A stretch of 64,000 nucleotides of DNA from Bryobacterales bacterium (lineage in GTDB: Bacteria > Acidobacteriota > Terriglobia > Bryobacterales > Bryobacteraceae). Below the pieces are notes generated by a model, which was given only the letters and a program-made list of their open reading frames with translations, ran no database searches and was not told where the DNA came from. Shown in pieces: positions 9,252 to 18,514 of the stretch (the stretch's first letter is position 1; every line of letters starts with the position of its first letter). The stretch is taken from positions 51,198-115,197 of the forward strand of contig JAIXKK010000222.1 of assembly GCA_026954325.1 (NCBI GenBank), read 5' to 3'. The position numbers were made by a program, and so were the translations under genes.

Positions 9252-12053
9252 ATGGAATGGGCTGCCCTACTCCTGCTGATCGTCCTGTGGCGCGCGCACG
9301 CCTCGCGCCTCAATGCCCTCCGCGAGACGCTCGGCAGGCAGGAGGAATCCATCCGCCTTCTCACGCGGCGCGTCTTCGAACTCGAAACCGCCGCCATCCC
9401 TGCCCCACATACCCCCGAACCTTCCCCCGAAACTGCCACGGAACCCTTGCCCGGCCCCATTCTCCAAACGGGCCTGCCCGCCGAAACCGCCGCCGAACCA
9501 GTCACCGGAGATCCGGTCTACACCGCGCAAGAGGCTGCCGCCCTCATACCAGCGCCCGCCGGACCCACCATCGAAGAACGCCTCCGCGGCAGACTCCAGG
9601 GCGTCGAATGGGAAGCGCTCATCGGAGGAAGCTGGCTCAATGCCATCGGCGTCCTCGTCCTCGTCGTCGGCATCTCCCTCTTCCTCGGTTACGCCCTCAC
9701 GCAATTCGGCCCGCCCGGCAAGATCTCCATCGGCGCCGCCGTCAGCGCCGTCATGATCGCCGGCGGCGTCCTCCTGGAACGCCGCGAACGCTACCTCATC
9801 TTCGGCCGCGGCCTGCTCGCCGGGGGCTGGGCCGCGCTCTACTTCACCGCCTACGCCGCCTACGCCGTGGACGCCGCGCGCGTCATCTACTCGCCCCTTG
9901 CCGGAGGCATCCTCCTGCTCGCCGTCGCCTGCGGCATGATCGCCCACTCCCTACGCTACCGCTCGCAGAATCTCACGCTGCTCGCCTGCTTCACCGCCTT
10001 CTTCGTCCTCCAGATTTCGAAGATGTCGGTCTTTTCCATCGCCGCCAGCGTCCCCCTCTCCATCAGCCTCCTCACCATCAGCCGCTACCTCGGTTGGATC
10101 AACGTCCCCTTGGCGGGAATGGTGCTCACCTACTTCACCTTCGCCTTCCGCTTCGATGTCAACCTGCTCGGCCCCACCGCCGGCTCCGCCACGCTCTACA
10201 CCTACTGGCTCGCCTTCGAAATTCACGACCTCTTGAAACTTCGCGCCGGAGCCGCGCGCGGCCTCCGCGAACTCACCATGTTCCCCCTCAACGCCATGCT
10301 CTTCCTCGGCACGGCGATGATGACCATCCCGCCGGCATCCCCCATCAAGTCCGCGTACTTTCTCGCCACCGCCGGAGCCGTATTCCTCGCCGGCACGGCG
10401 CTGCGCATGAAATGGAAGGCCGCCCTCATTCCCGAGCCTGACCCCATCGCGCGCCTGCTCGCGCAAAGCCACAAGATCGCCGTCAGCTTCGCCACGGCCC
10501 TGTTCGGCGGGTCGCTGCATAAACGTTTCGACGGGCCTGCCGCCACCATCGGCATGCTCATGGAAGCCCAGTTGCTCCTCCTCGCCGGCCTCCGCTTCTC
10601 AGAACGCTATTTCCGCTACACCGGAGCCGCCGCGTTCCTCGCCGCCATCCTCGGAATGCTCTCCCGCGAAAATGACTTCGGCAAATTGTCTCTGGCCGGA
10701 CACGTCTTCCCCGGCTGGGTCCCCTACGCCGTCTGCATCGCGGCCCAGCTTTATTTCAACCGCTGGCTCACCCGCGAAGGACCTTACTTCACCTGGGGCG
10801 CCGCCCTTCTACTCATCATTTCCGCCGCCGAATTCTCCAATCACACCTGGACCGGCGTCCTTTGGGCTGCCCTCGCCTTTGCCCTCGTCGAAGCCGCCAT
10901 TCACACCGCCAAGTCCGAATTCCGCTACCAGGCCATGCTCGCCGGCGCGCTCGCCTTCTTCGCCCTCTGGTTCGTCACCCTTTCCGCTCAACCGGCTCAC
11001 GCTCTCGAAAGCGCCGCCGCCGGAGGCTGCGGGGCGGCCTTCTTCTACCTTGCCGCCTTCCGTCTGCATCGCCGCGCCGAACCAGCCCTCATGCGGGATG
11101 CCGCCGCCGTGTTCGCCTCCCTCGTCGCCTCGCTTGCCCTCTGGCAGGCGCTGCCCGCCGTGCTCGTCGCCCCAGCCTGGGGGTTGCTCGGCCTCATCCT
11201 CCTCGAAACCGGATTCGCCGCCCGCCTCCGCTACACCGTCTGGCAGGGCCACGCCCAAATCCTCGCCGCCCTCGTCCGCCTGTTCTTCGCCAACTTCCCC
11301 GCGCTGTCGGACACCGCCGGCATCTCCCACCGCGTGCTCACCGTGGTCCCGCTGCTCGTTCTGGTCTGGCACGTCTGGCGCCGCTCCAGCGGCGATCCCG
11401 AATTTGCCGGCGCCCTGGCCGCCCGCCTCTATTCCTGGGCCGGCATCATCGTGCTCGGCTCCCTTCTCCGCTTCGAAATGGGACGCATGCTCGTCGTCCT
11501 CGGCTGGGCCGCGCTCATGGTCCTCCTGCTCCGCCTCGGATGGAAGTTGGCCGTCAAGGACTTCCTCTACCAGGCCTACGCCCTCGCCGCTCTCACCTTC
11601 TTCCGGGGCTGGGCCACCAACTTCGATTCCACCGAATCATGGCTCGGCTTCCCCGCCGGCGTCGCCACCGGCGTGCTCACCATCGCCGCCTTCCATGCCG
11701 CCGAATTCCTCACCCCGCGCGACAGCGACAGGCCCCGCGCCGCCTTCGCCCTCATGGGCAGCGCCCTGCTCGGCATTCTCCTCTTCTACCAGATCTCCGG
11801 CAGCCTGCTCACCATCGCCTGGGGCGCTCAAGCCACCGGCATGATCCTGGCCGGATTCGCCGCCCGTGAGCGTATCCTCCGCCTCGCCGGACTCTCCATG
11901 TTCCTCCTCTGCGTCCTCAAGCTGTTCCTCTATGACCTCCGCAATCTCGACACCTTGAGCCGCATCCTCTCCTTCATCGTCCTCGGCCTTGTCCTCATGG
12001 GGGCCAGTTGGCTCTACATGCGATTCCGCGAAAAGATCCAGAGGTACCTCTGA
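9252..12053 (+). CDS. DUF2339 polytopic membrane protein
   Basis: 933 residues, matching the large size of DUF2339 proteins. An N-terminal hydrophobic segment is followed by a short coiled coil (about 15-45) and a Pro/Ala/Glu-rich linker (about 50-100). Then comes the family hallmark EWEALIGGSWLNAIGVLVLV and more than twenty predicted membrane segments in paired blocks to the C-terminus. The function of the family is unknown. The stop codon overlaps the start of the M48 protease gene (TGATG at 12051-12055), so the two are translationally coupled. Codons end overwhelmingly in C, in contrast with the G-ending codons of plus-strand genes after 24 kb. Confidence 0.88.
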   Translation: MEWAALLLLIVLWRAHASRLNALRETLGRQEESIRLLTRRVFELETAAIPAPHTPEPSPETATEPLPGPILQTGLPAETAAEPVTGDPVYTAQEAAALIPAPAGPTIEERLRGRLQGVEWEALIGGSWLNAIGVLVLVVGISLFLGYALTQFGPPGKISIGAAVSAVMIAGGVLLERRERYLIFGRGLLAGGWAALYFTAYAAYAVDAARVIYSPLAGGILLLAVACGMIAHSLRYRSQNLTLLACFTAFFVLQISKMSVFSIAASVPLSISLLTISRYLGWINVPLAGMVLTYFTFAFRFDVNLLGPTAGSATLYTYWLAFEIHDLLKLRAGAARGLRELTMFPLNAMLFLGTAMMTIPPASPIKSAYFLATAGAVFLAGTALRMKWKAALIPEPDPIARLLAQSHKIAVSFATALFGGSLHKRFDGPAATIGMLMEAQLLLLAGLRFSERYFRYTGAAAFLAAILGMLSRENDFGKLSLAGHVFPGWVPYAVCIAAQLYFNRWLTREGPYFTWGAALLLIISAAEFSNHTWTGVLWAALAFALVEAAIHTAKSEFRYQAMLAGALAFFALWFVTLSAQPAHALESAAAGGCGAAFFYLAAFRLHRRAEPALMRDAAAVFASLVASLALWQALPAVLVAPAWGLLGLILLETGFAARLRYTVWQGHAQILAALVRLFFANFPALSDTAGISHRVLTVVPLLVLVWHVWRRSSGDPEFAGALAARLYSWAGIIVLGSLLRFEMGRMLVVLGWAALMVLLLRLGWKLAVKDFLYQAYALAALTFFRGWATNFDSTESWLGFPAGVATGVLTIAAFHAAEFLTPRDSDRPRAAFALMGSALLGILLFYQISGSLLTIAWGAQATGMILAGFAARERILRLAGLSMFLLCVLKLFLYDLRNLDTLSRILSFIVLGLVLMGASWLYMRFREKIQRYL

Positions 12054-12958
12054 TGAGCCACCGGTTCTCCGCCCTCCTCGCCGCGCTGCTCCTTGCCGCC
12101 GGAGCCGCCCTCACCTGGACCGCGCGCCCGGACCGCGACGTCAACCTGTCCGCCGCCGGCGAACTCTGGGCCGATATCTTTCGCGACGCTGATTCCTTCG
12201 GCCTGCGGCTCACCCGGGTCTCCGCCCGGGAAGAAATGGACCTCGGCCGCGGAATCGCCACCCGTCTTGTCCGCGCCCACACCACCGTCCCCATGTGGGA
12301 AGTCTACGTCGACGCCGTCGGCCAGTCCGTCGCGCGCCACGCCGAACGGAAAGACATCCGCTACGAATTCCACGTCATCGACGCCCCTGTGCGGAATGCC
12401 TTCTCGCTTCCCGGCGGCGAGATCTTCATCTACACCGGCCTCCTCCAGCAGATGAAAAACGAAGCCGAACTCGCCGGCGTCCTCGGCCACGAAATCGCCC
12501 ACGTCGACCGCCGCCATTGCATCGAGCGCTTTCAATACCAGATGCGGCTCAAGCAACTCGGTCTCGCGGACATCGGCCCCCTTGTTCAAATCGGCCGCGC
12601 GCTCCTCGCCGTGGGCTACAGCCAGTACCAGGAGTTGGAAGCCGACAGCGAAGGTCTCCGCATGTCGCTTGCCGAAGGCTACGACCCCAACGGCGTCATC
12701 GGCCTCTTCGCCCGCCTCTTCACTGCCGGCGGCCGCGTCCGCGATCCGCGCACCCCGCTCGAGGAAATGTCCCGCATGGCCGGATCCATCCTCACTGACT
12801 ACTTCCGCTCCCATCCCCCAACCCCGGAGCGCATGCGCCGCCTTACCGCGTTGGTCCGCTCACACTCCGGCATCCGCGTCTACCGCGGCGTCGAAAACCT
12901 GCGCAAGAAAACCGCCAGATCACGGCAGGAATTTCCCGGCGAATTCATCCGGCTGTGA
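12053..12958 (+). CDS. Exported M48 metalloprotease (BepA/LoiP-like)
   Basis: 301 residues from the ATG that overlaps the upstream stop. An N-terminal hydrophobic segment (about 6-22) acts as signal or anchor. The protease domain has HEIAH (His146, Glu147, His150), and the third ligand is Glu194 in ELEAD. VRNAFSLPGGEIFIYTGLL upstream of the zinc motif is typical of periplasmic M48 enzymes that survey outer-membrane protein assembly. The FRSHPPTPERMRRL segment near the C-terminus matches the family. Unlike BepA there is no TPR domain, since the protein ends shortly after the protease fold. Coupling to DUF2339 suggests a shared envelope function, which is inference. Confidence 0.9.
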   Translation: MSHRFSALLAALLLAAGAALTWTARPDRDVNLSAAGELWADIFRDADSFGLRLTRVSAREEMDLGRGIATRLVRAHTTVPMWEVYVDAVGQSVARHAERKDIRYEFHVIDAPVRNAFSLPGGEIFIYTGLLQQMKNEAELAGVLGHEIAHVDRRHCIERFQYQMRLKQLGLADIGPLVQIGRALLAVGYSQYQELEADSEGLRMSLAEGYDPNGVIGLFARLFTAGGRVRDPRTPLEEMSRMAGSILTDYFRSHPPTPERMRRLTALVRSHSGIRVYRGVENLRKKTARSRQEFPGEFIRL

Positions 12959-12960
12959 GC

Positions 12961-14910
12961 TCAGTCGCTCATCAGAAAGATCAGCGGCCGCACGTCTTCA
13001 TACGGTGTCCACTCCCAATACCGCAGCAGGATCGTGTACACCATCAGCCCGGTCTCGCCCTCCCCGAACAGCAGGTATTGAAACGCCTGGCTCATGAGAT
13101 TCTTTCGCGACAACCCGAGAAAGATTGACGTCGGGTCAATCAGTTCACTCAAATACGCAATCGAATTCGCCACCGCGATCGCCTGCGAGATTTCGATCAC
13201 ATAGTCGTCGCCCTCCGCCCACAGCCGTAGCACCGGTTGCGACACAAACTCACTTCGATTGTCCACCAGGTTCACGTGCACGAACGCCAGCGGTCCCGAC
13301 AGGGAATAGTACTTCCGGATTTCCGCCGCCTTCTTCTTCCGCATCTCCCGGCTCCGCACCGGAACCAGGTTCACTTTCTTGCCGATGATCTTCGTCCACA
13401 ACTCGGCCGATTCGTCATTGGCGAATACGAATTCCGTCACCCGCAACTCCGTGGACCGCAACAGCCGGCTGATTCCGCTGATCATCAGCACCATGAATAT
13501 GAAGATGCTCGAAATGATCAGGCCGTCCGGCCGCTCCCGTACGTTCTCCACCAGCGTGTACAGAAAGATAAGACTCACCACCGAGCAATAGAAGCTCAGC
13601 AGTTTATTCTCTTTCCACAGCGCCAGCGACGCCGCGAACGCCGCCGACAGCATCAGCACCAACACCCCCGTCGCGTACGCCCCCGCCTGCGCCTCCACGT
13701 TCGCCCGGAACACCACCGTCACCACCACGTCAATGGCGAACAGCACCAGCACCAGCGGCCGCGTAAACGACACCCACCGCGGAGCCATCCCGAACCGCGG
13801 CAGATAGCGCGGAATCAGGTGCAGCAATCCCGCCATCGCCGACGCCCCCGCGAACCACAGAATGAAAATCGTCGAGATGTCGTAAATGCTGCCGAACACA
13901 TTGCCCATGTACTCGTGCGCCAGGTACGCGATCGCGCGTCCGCTCGCCACCCCGCCCAGTTTGTACTCCTCCGGCTTCACCAGCAGCGCCGTCACGAAAC
14001 TCGACGCAATCAGCATCCCGCTCATGATCAGCGCCGCCGCCGAAAGCAGGTTCCGCGTGTTGTGGATCCTGCCCTTCGGAACCGCCGATTGCTTGTCTTC
14101 TTCCCGCCCCTCGATCAGCGGCATCACCGAAACCCCCGTCTCGAATCCGCTCAATCCGAGCGCCAGGCGCGGAAAGATCAGCGTCGCCGCGATCATCAGT
14201 TGCGTCCAGTCCCCATGCATCCGCAGCGCGTTCTTCCAGTCCGGAATCAGGTTTGGATGGCGCGCGATCTCCACCGCGCAAAACAGCAGCACGATCAGGT
14301 TGAGGAACAGGTAGGGAACCGCCACCAGCGTCGCCAGCCCGATCGCCTCCTGAAACCCCATCAGGAACACCACCGCCAGCAACAGCAGCAGACCCAGCGT
14401 GATCTCCATGTGCGATTCGCCCAGCAGCGCCTTGAGATAGGGATTCTCGATGATATGCTGCGTGGCGTCCGCCGCCGACAAGGTCATCGTGATCACGAAG
14501 TCCGTCGCCGCGAACCCCAGCAGCGCCAGCACCAGGATCTTCCCCCACCATCCGTGCAGCAGGTTCTCGAGCATCGCGATCGAGCCTTGCCCGGCGTACG
14601 ATCGCTTCGCCACCTGCGCATATACCGGCAGCGCGCAGCACAGCGTCACCAGCACCAGGATCGCCGTCGCAATCGGAGCAATCGCGCCCGCCGCCAGCAG
14701 CGCGATCCCCGGCTGATATCCGAGAGTGGAAAAGTAATCAACGCCCGTCAGCCACAGCACGCGGTACCAGGGATGGGATTCATGCTCATGGGACTCCTCA
14801 TCGTCCATCCTCCCCCCGTGGTGCAGCCAGCCCCGAAACCCGCTTACCGCCTCCGGTTCAGTCTCGCTCGTGGGAAGAAATCCCCCGACGCGCCTCAACT
14901 TTGTCCCCAT
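12961..14910 (-). CDS. APC-superfamily permease with C-terminal cytoplasmic domain
   Basis: 649 residues from ATG 14910. The membrane core is typical of amino-acid/polyamine/organocation permeases: WLTGVDYFSTLGYQPGIALLAAG starts helix 1, followed by about eleven more hydrophobic segments to about residue 480. A soluble tail of about 165 residues follows. The first 34 residues are poorly conserved-looking; an internal ATG at 14808 beginning MDDEESHEHESHPWYR could be the true start. The His/Glu-rich N-terminus HEHESH is notable. The substrate is unknown; amino-acid or potassium symport are both seen in this superfamily. It lies 19 bp downstream of the isomerase-like gene, probably in one transcript. 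Confidence 0.85.
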   Translation of the reverse strand: MGTKLRRVGGFLPTSETEPEAVSGFRGWLHHGGRMDDEESHEHESHPWYRVLWLTGVDYFSTLGYQPGIALLAAGAIAPIATAILVLVTLCCALPVYAQVAKRSYAGQGSIAMLENLLHGWWGKILVLALLGFAATDFVITMTLSAADATQHIIENPYLKALLGESHMEITLGLLLLLAVVFLMGFQEAIGLATLVAVPYLFLNLIVLLFCAVEIARHPNLIPDWKNALRMHGDWTQLMIAATLIFPRLALGLSGFETGVSVMPLIEGREEDKQSAVPKGRIHNTRNLLSAAALIMSGMLIASSFVTALLVKPEEYKLGGVASGRAIAYLAHEYMGNVFGSIYDISTIFILWFAGASAMAGLLHLIPRYLPRFGMAPRWVSFTRPLVLVLFAIDVVVTVVFRANVEAQAGAYATGVLVLMLSAAFAASLALWKENKLLSFYCSVVSLIFLYTLVENVRERPDGLIISSIFIFMVLMISGISRLLRSTELRVTEFVFANDESAELWTKIIGKKVNLVPVRSREMRKKKAAEIRKYYSLSGPLAFVHVNLVDNRSEFVSQPVLRLWAEGDDYVIEISQAIAVANSIAYLSELIDPTSIFLGLSRKNLMSQAFQYLLFGEGETGLMVYTILLRYWEWTPYEDVRPLIFLMSD

Positions 14911-14929
14911 CCGGCCCCCCGCTTCGATA

Positions 14930-15766
14930 TTAGACGTCGAACAGTTCCAGTGTCTTGTCCAACGATGTCAGCGGATCGCCGAGCGGTGTATATTCATGCG
15001 CGACGAAGCCCTGATAGCCCAGATCCGCAATCGCCCGCGCGATTCCGCGATAGTGCATCTCCTGCGTGTCGTCCATCTCGTGCCGTCCGGGATTGCCCGC
15101 CGTGTGAAAATGCCCCAGGTACTGGAAATTGTCCCGGATCGTACGGATGATATCGCCCTCCATGATCTGCATGTGATAGATGTCATAGAGCAGTTTCATC
15201 CGCGGCGAACCCACCCGCTTGCACACCTCCACGCCCCAGGCCGTATGGTCGCACTGATAGTCCGGGTGGTTCACCTTGCTGTTGAGCAACTCCAGGCAAA
15301 GAGTCACTCCCTTGTCCTCCGCCTGCGGAATCACCTTCTTCAGAAACGTGACGCAATTGCTCATCCCCTCTTCATCGGATAGCCCGCGCCGGTTCCCGGA
15401 AAGAATAATCACGTTCGGGGCGCCGGCTTTCGCCGATTCGTCAATTGCCCGCCGGATCTGCGGTTCGATCGCCGCGTGATTCTCCTTGTGATTGATGTTG
15501 TCCGTGAGTTGCCCCCCGCCCTGCACCATGGCCGGCGTCAACCCGTATTTCTTCAGCGTGGCGAATTCTTCCGGACGCACCAGGTCAAACCCGAGCACGC
15601 CCCGCTTGGACGCTTCGCGGCACATCTCGTCCAGGCTCAGCTTGTTTCCTCTCCCGAAAACTCCCCGCGTGAGGGATTGCTTGAGGCGCCCCTTTCGGGC
15701 CGCCGGAAGGGAAGCCGCGGACATCATCGCCGCCGCCCCCGCCTTGAACAAATCTCTGCGTCGCAT
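14930..15766 (-). CDS. Exported sugar isomerase/epimerase-like TIM-barrel protein (hydroxypyruvate isomerase type)
   Basis: 278 residues. MRRRDLFKAGAAAMMSAAS is a Tat-type signal. The remainder is a xylose-isomerase-like TIM barrel with metal ligands expected in LCLELLNSKVNH, LLYDIYHMQ, HFHTAGNPGRHE and FVAHEYTP, a pattern shared with hydroxypyruvate isomerase and related sugar isomerases. The reaction is probably aldose-ketose or 3-keto-sugar interconversion outside the cytoplasm; the substrate is not known. Such Tat-exported isomerases are common in Acidobacteria and Planctomycetes. A second gene of this superfamily at 59.2-59.8 kb is broken. Confidence 0.88.
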   Translation of the reverse strand: MRRRDLFKAGAAAMMSAASLPAARKGRLKQSLTRGVFGRGNKLSLDEMCREASKRGVLGFDLVRPEEFATLKKYGLTPAMVQGGGQLTDNINHKENHAAIEPQIRRAIDESAKAGAPNVIILSGNRRGLSDEEGMSNCVTFLKKVIPQAEDKGVTLCLELLNSKVNHPDYQCDHTAWGVEVCKRVGSPRMKLLYDIYHMQIMEGDIIRTIRDNFQYLGHFHTAGNPGRHEMDDTQEMHYRGIARAIADLGYQGFVAHEYTPLGDPLTSLDKTLELFDV

Positions 15767-15806
15767 CGGTTTTATGGTAACAACACGGGATTGCTAATGT
15801 AGACAA

Positions 15807-16076
15807 ATGGGCTTTGCTTTGTGGATGCGCGACGGTCTTTCCTGGGCCATGGGAACCCACGAATACCGGCCCATGGGTGTAGCCATCATCAGCGCCTCGG
15901 ACTGCTTCCAACCTCGCGACTTCCACCCCCGCCGCCAGTTGCCCTCCCGCGACCGCGCCGCCTTCCTTGGCTTCTACGCCTCCATCGCCCACCTCAACCG
16001 GGAACTCGAACGCCGCCGCCACCCGCGCGTGGGCCGGAAAACAACACGCCCGCGCAACTCCATGGCCATCATTTGA
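15807..16076 (+). CDS. Small hypothetical protein, 89 residues
   Basis: Not recognised. An ATG at 15807 opens an 89-codon frame whose third codon positions are mostly C or G, as in neighbouring real genes. The product begins MGFALWMRDGLSWAMGTHEY and ends in an Arg-rich tail with no obvious membrane segment. There is no clear Shine-Dalgarno sequence. It lies 40 bp from the divergent isomerase-like gene and 28 bp before the secreted protein at 16105. An overlapping frame from 15821 is also open but gives an implausible Pro/His/Arg-rich product. Confidence 0.45.
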   Translation: MGFALWMRDGLSWAMGTHEYRPMGVAIISASDCFQPRDFHPRRQLPSRDRAAFLGFYASIAHLNRELERRRHPRVGRKTTRPRNSMAII

Positions 16077-16104
16077 AGCCAGTGACCGGGGATAATCAAA
16101 AGAA

Positions 16105-16731
16105 ATGACACCTTCCGTCCCAGCCGCATTCCTGCTCAGCGCCCTTTGTCTCTCCGCGCAAGACCGTCCCGGACTCTTCTTCCGCGAGGACTGGAAGGAA
16201 ACTCCCGCCGCCACCCCCATCACCCAGTCGCACGTCGCCAACCCAAACCTCATTCTTTCCCTCCACGGACCCGGCAAAGCGGGCGTCAAGAAAAGCCATC
16301 ACGACAAGCCCGCCGACGATCCCTACTACGTCTGGTCCGGAACCGCCGAAGCCAATTGGGCCGTTTCCCTGCGCCATGCCTCGCGGGACGCCGACCTCCG
16401 CGGCCTGGCGAAGATCCGCTGGCGCTCGAAACAAGCCGGATTCCGTTACCTTCGCCCCATCCTCCATCTCGCCGACGGCACGTGGCTCGTCGGCGACGCC
16501 GCCGATGGCCCCTCCTCCGATTGGCGCGAGCGCGAGTTTCCCATCGCCGATATCCACTGGCGCAAGCTCGACATCGCCACGGTCGTCGAAGGCAAGTGGG
16601 TCGACCGCCCCGACCTCAGCCGGGTCACCGAAATCGGCTTCACTGACCTCATGCGCGGCGGCCAGAGCGACGCCTGCTCCCGCCTCGATTGGATCGAAGT
16701 CTACGGCCTCCCGGTGGCCCGCAAGCCGTGA
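16105..16731 (+). CDS. Secreted protein of unknown function, probably beta-rich
   Basis: 208 residues. MTPSVPAAFLLSALCLSAQ is a short Sec signal with cleavage after SAQ. The mature protein starts RPGLFFREDWKE and has alternating beta-type segments, several Trp residues and a final RLDWIEVYG, a pattern often seen at the end of concanavalin-like or carbohydrate-binding jelly rolls. I cannot name a family. The stop overlaps the GTG start of the next gene (GTGA at 16728-16731), so the two are translationally coupled and may act together at the envelope. Confidence 0.7.
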   Translation: MTPSVPAAFLLSALCLSAQDRPGLFFREDWKETPAATPITQSHVANPNLILSLHGPGKAGVKKSHHDKPADDPYYVWSGTAEANWAVSLRHASRDADLRGLAKIRWRSKQAGFRYLRPILHLADGTWLVGDAADGPSSDWREREFPIADIHWRKLDIATVVEGKWVDRPDLSRVTEIGFTDLMRGGQSDACSRLDWIEVYGLPVARKP

Positions 16732-17894
16732 AGCTGATCCTCCAACTTTACATGCGCCCCTTCACCGGGATGAGCCGCATTCTCGATGAAGGCCGTCTCC
16801 TCAACGCCCTCCTCCTCGCCGCCGGAACCGGAATCCTGCTGCAACTTGCCGGCGGCGTCCGCACCCTCCTCCCCCTGACCGCCTTCTTCGCCATCGCCAC
16901 TCTCGCCTTCGTCTTCGTTCCCACCGCCATCCTCGCCGCCAATCTCCTCGGCGGATTCGGTGGAGTCTCCGTCGTCTTCCAGCGTGAATATCTCGCCGTG
17001 CTTGTCTGCGCCATCATGGGTTGGTCGGCCGCCTTTCTTCCCCTCGCTCTTCTCCAGATTCTGCTCCGCAACCTGCGCATCCCTCTCCCGCTCGCCGCCG
17101 CCCTGACGTTGTGGCTTCTGGCCTCCCTCTACTTCCTCTTCCTTGCCGCCTCCGCCTTGCGCACCGCCATGGGAGCCACCATGGCGCAGGCCGCCATCGC
17201 CTGCATCCTCGCCGTCATCGCTTCCATCCTCGGCGTCGCCATCGCCTCCTTCACCCGGGGGATGCTCTACTACCTCGCCTCCCCGTTTTTCCTCTATTAC
17301 GCCTACCGTATCTTTGCATCCGACGTGCAATTCCTCGGCGCCGGCCTGCGCAGCCGCCAGAACCTCCGCCGCCACCTCGAAGCCGCCGCCGTCAACCCTC
17401 ACGACGCCGACGCCCAGTATCAACTCGGCCTCATCTACCAGCTGCGCCGCCAATGGAATGAGGCCGAGGCCCGCTTCCGCCGCGCCGTCGAAATCGACCC
17501 CGAGGAGATCGACTCCCTCTATCAACTGGCCCGCATCGCCCGCCGCCACGGCAGACTCGACGAGGCCTCCTCTTACCTCCAGCGCGTTCTCACCCTGAAT
17601 GACCGCCATTCCCTCCACGAAGCCTGGCGCGAACTCGGAGCCCTCGAATTCCAGCGCAACCGCCTTCCCCAGGCCGAACAGGCCCTCCACGCCTTCATCG
17701 AGCGCCGCGAATACGATCCCGAAGGCCTCTACTGGTATGGCAAGGTCCTGCGCTCCCTTGGCCGCGACCGCGAAGCCAGGGATGCCTTCCAACGCGCCAT
17801 CGACGCCGTCAGGACAATGCCCTCCCACCGCAAGGCCGAAGTGCGCCAATGGGGAGGCCAGGCCGCTTCCGAACTGCGCGCCCTTCGCTCCTGA
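16728..17894 (+). CDS. Yip1-like membrane protein with TPR repeats
   Basis: 388 residues from a GTG that overlaps the upstream TGA. The first 200 residues contain five hydrophobic helices arranged as in Yip1-domain proteins. The C-terminal half contains tandem TPR units: NPHDADAQYQLGLIYQLRRQ, EIDSLYQLARIARRHGR and DPEGLYWYGKVLRSLGR. The TPRs should mediate protein-protein contacts on one side of the membrane; the function is unknown. A hairpin lies directly after the stop. Confidence 0.75.
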   Translation: MKLILQLYMRPFTGMSRILDEGRLLNALLLAAGTGILLQLAGGVRTLLPLTAFFAIATLAFVFVPTAILAANLLGGFGGVSVVFQREYLAVLVCAIMGWSAAFLPLALLQILLRNLRIPLPLAAALTLWLLASLYFLFLAASALRTAMGATMAQAAIACILAVIASILGVAIASFTRGMLYYLASPFFLYYAYRIFASDVQFLGAGLRSRQNLRRHLEAAAVNPHDADAQYQLGLIYQLRRQWNEAEARFRRAVEIDPEEIDSLYQLARIARRHGRLDEASSYLQRVLTLNDRHSLHEAWRELGALEFQRNRLPQAEQALHAFIERREYDPEGLYWYGKVLRSLGRDREARDAFQRAIDAVRTMPSHRKAEVRQWGGQAASELRALRS

Positions 17895-17895
17895 C

Positions 17896-17914
17896 GCCAA
17901 CTTCGCCTGTTGGC
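17896..17914 (+). terminator. Hairpin after the Yip1-TPR gene
   Basis: GCCAAC and GTTGGC form a perfect 6-bp stem with a 7-base loop, starting two bases after the stop codon. There is no clean U-tract behind it (CCGAATTGAAATATTT), so it may be a weak terminator or an mRNA 3' stabiliser. Confidence 0.35.
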
Positions 17915-18090
17915 CCGAATTGAAATATTTCGCTTGTATTTGACTCCTCGCTCTGGTACATATCTCAAAACAAGAATAAAGGTCTTTCTCCAAAGGACCG
18001 ATATTTGCTCGTGCGGAGCGCGGCGGCTATTGCGGCTCCAATCGGCGCCCCTGCCCGCGGGTCCCACGAGCGAAGCGAGGAGTAACGGTT
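17915..18090 (+). promoter_or_regulatory. AT-rich leader of the DksA-like gene, with hairpin
   Basis: This gap is more AT-rich than its surroundings. It contains a TTGACT at 17940-17945 that could be a -35 element, but no good -10 at the usual distance. A 7-bp hairpin with one G-U pair lies at 17981-17999 (GGTCTTT, loop CTCCA, AAGGACC read with one base offset). A strong Shine-Dalgarno GAGGAG lies eight bases before the ATG at 18091. The roughly 100-base leader could be regulatory, but no known riboswitch is recognised. Confidence 0.3.
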
Positions 18091-18510
18091 ATGAGGATGA
18101 TGGCTGGCAGGCGGGAATCCGCCCCGAGCGGGGCTTCCGCTTTTTCACATTACCGCGCCAAACTAATCGAAAAACGCCAGGACTTGATGGCGGCCATGGG
18201 CTTGAAATTCGACGTCATGGCCGGACAGGGCCGCGTTGCCGAAGATGATCAGGCGCGGATCTCGCATGAGGAGTTCATCAGCCTGCGCCTCAACAAACTC
18301 GGCCATGACGTCCTGAAACTCGTCAACGAAGCTCTCGACCGCCTCGACAACGAAGACTACGGCGCATGCCTCCGCTGCGAACAACCTATCGCACCGCGTC
18401 GCCTGGAGGTCCTTCCTTGGGCGAAGTATTGTGTCCGCTGCCAGGAAAAACTCTCCTCGCGGCATTGCGGCGCGGAAGAACCCGATCTCGCCGCCGCCGG
18501 CGCCCGCTGA
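18091..18510 (+). CDS. DksA/TraR-family zinc-finger protein
   Basis: 139 residues. A predicted coiled coil (about 20-85) precedes a four-cysteine zinc finger, Cys93, Cys96, Cys114 and Cys117 (CLRC and CVRC). This is the DksA/TraR architecture. DksA proteins enter the RNA polymerase secondary channel and, with ppGpp, alter transcription initiation. The acidic DxxDxA tip of Escherichia coli DksA is not clearly present (EDDQAR is nearest), so activity could differ. The start follows GAGGAG. The gene is convergent with the M20 peptidase gene, 4 bp apart. Confidence 0.85.
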   Translation: MRMMAGRRESAPSGASAFSHYRAKLIEKRQDLMAAMGLKFDVMAGQGRVAEDDQARISHEEFISLRLNKLGHDVLKLVNEALDRLDNEDYGACLRCEQPIAPRRLEVLPWAKYCVRCQEKLSSRHCGAEEPDLAAAGAR

Positions 18511-18514
18511 GCTG

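Noticed and set aside
9267..9947. Gly/Glu/Asp-rich minus-strand frames across the DUF2339 gene
   Set aside because: They are complements of Ala/Pro/Leu codons and show no start signal or family feature.
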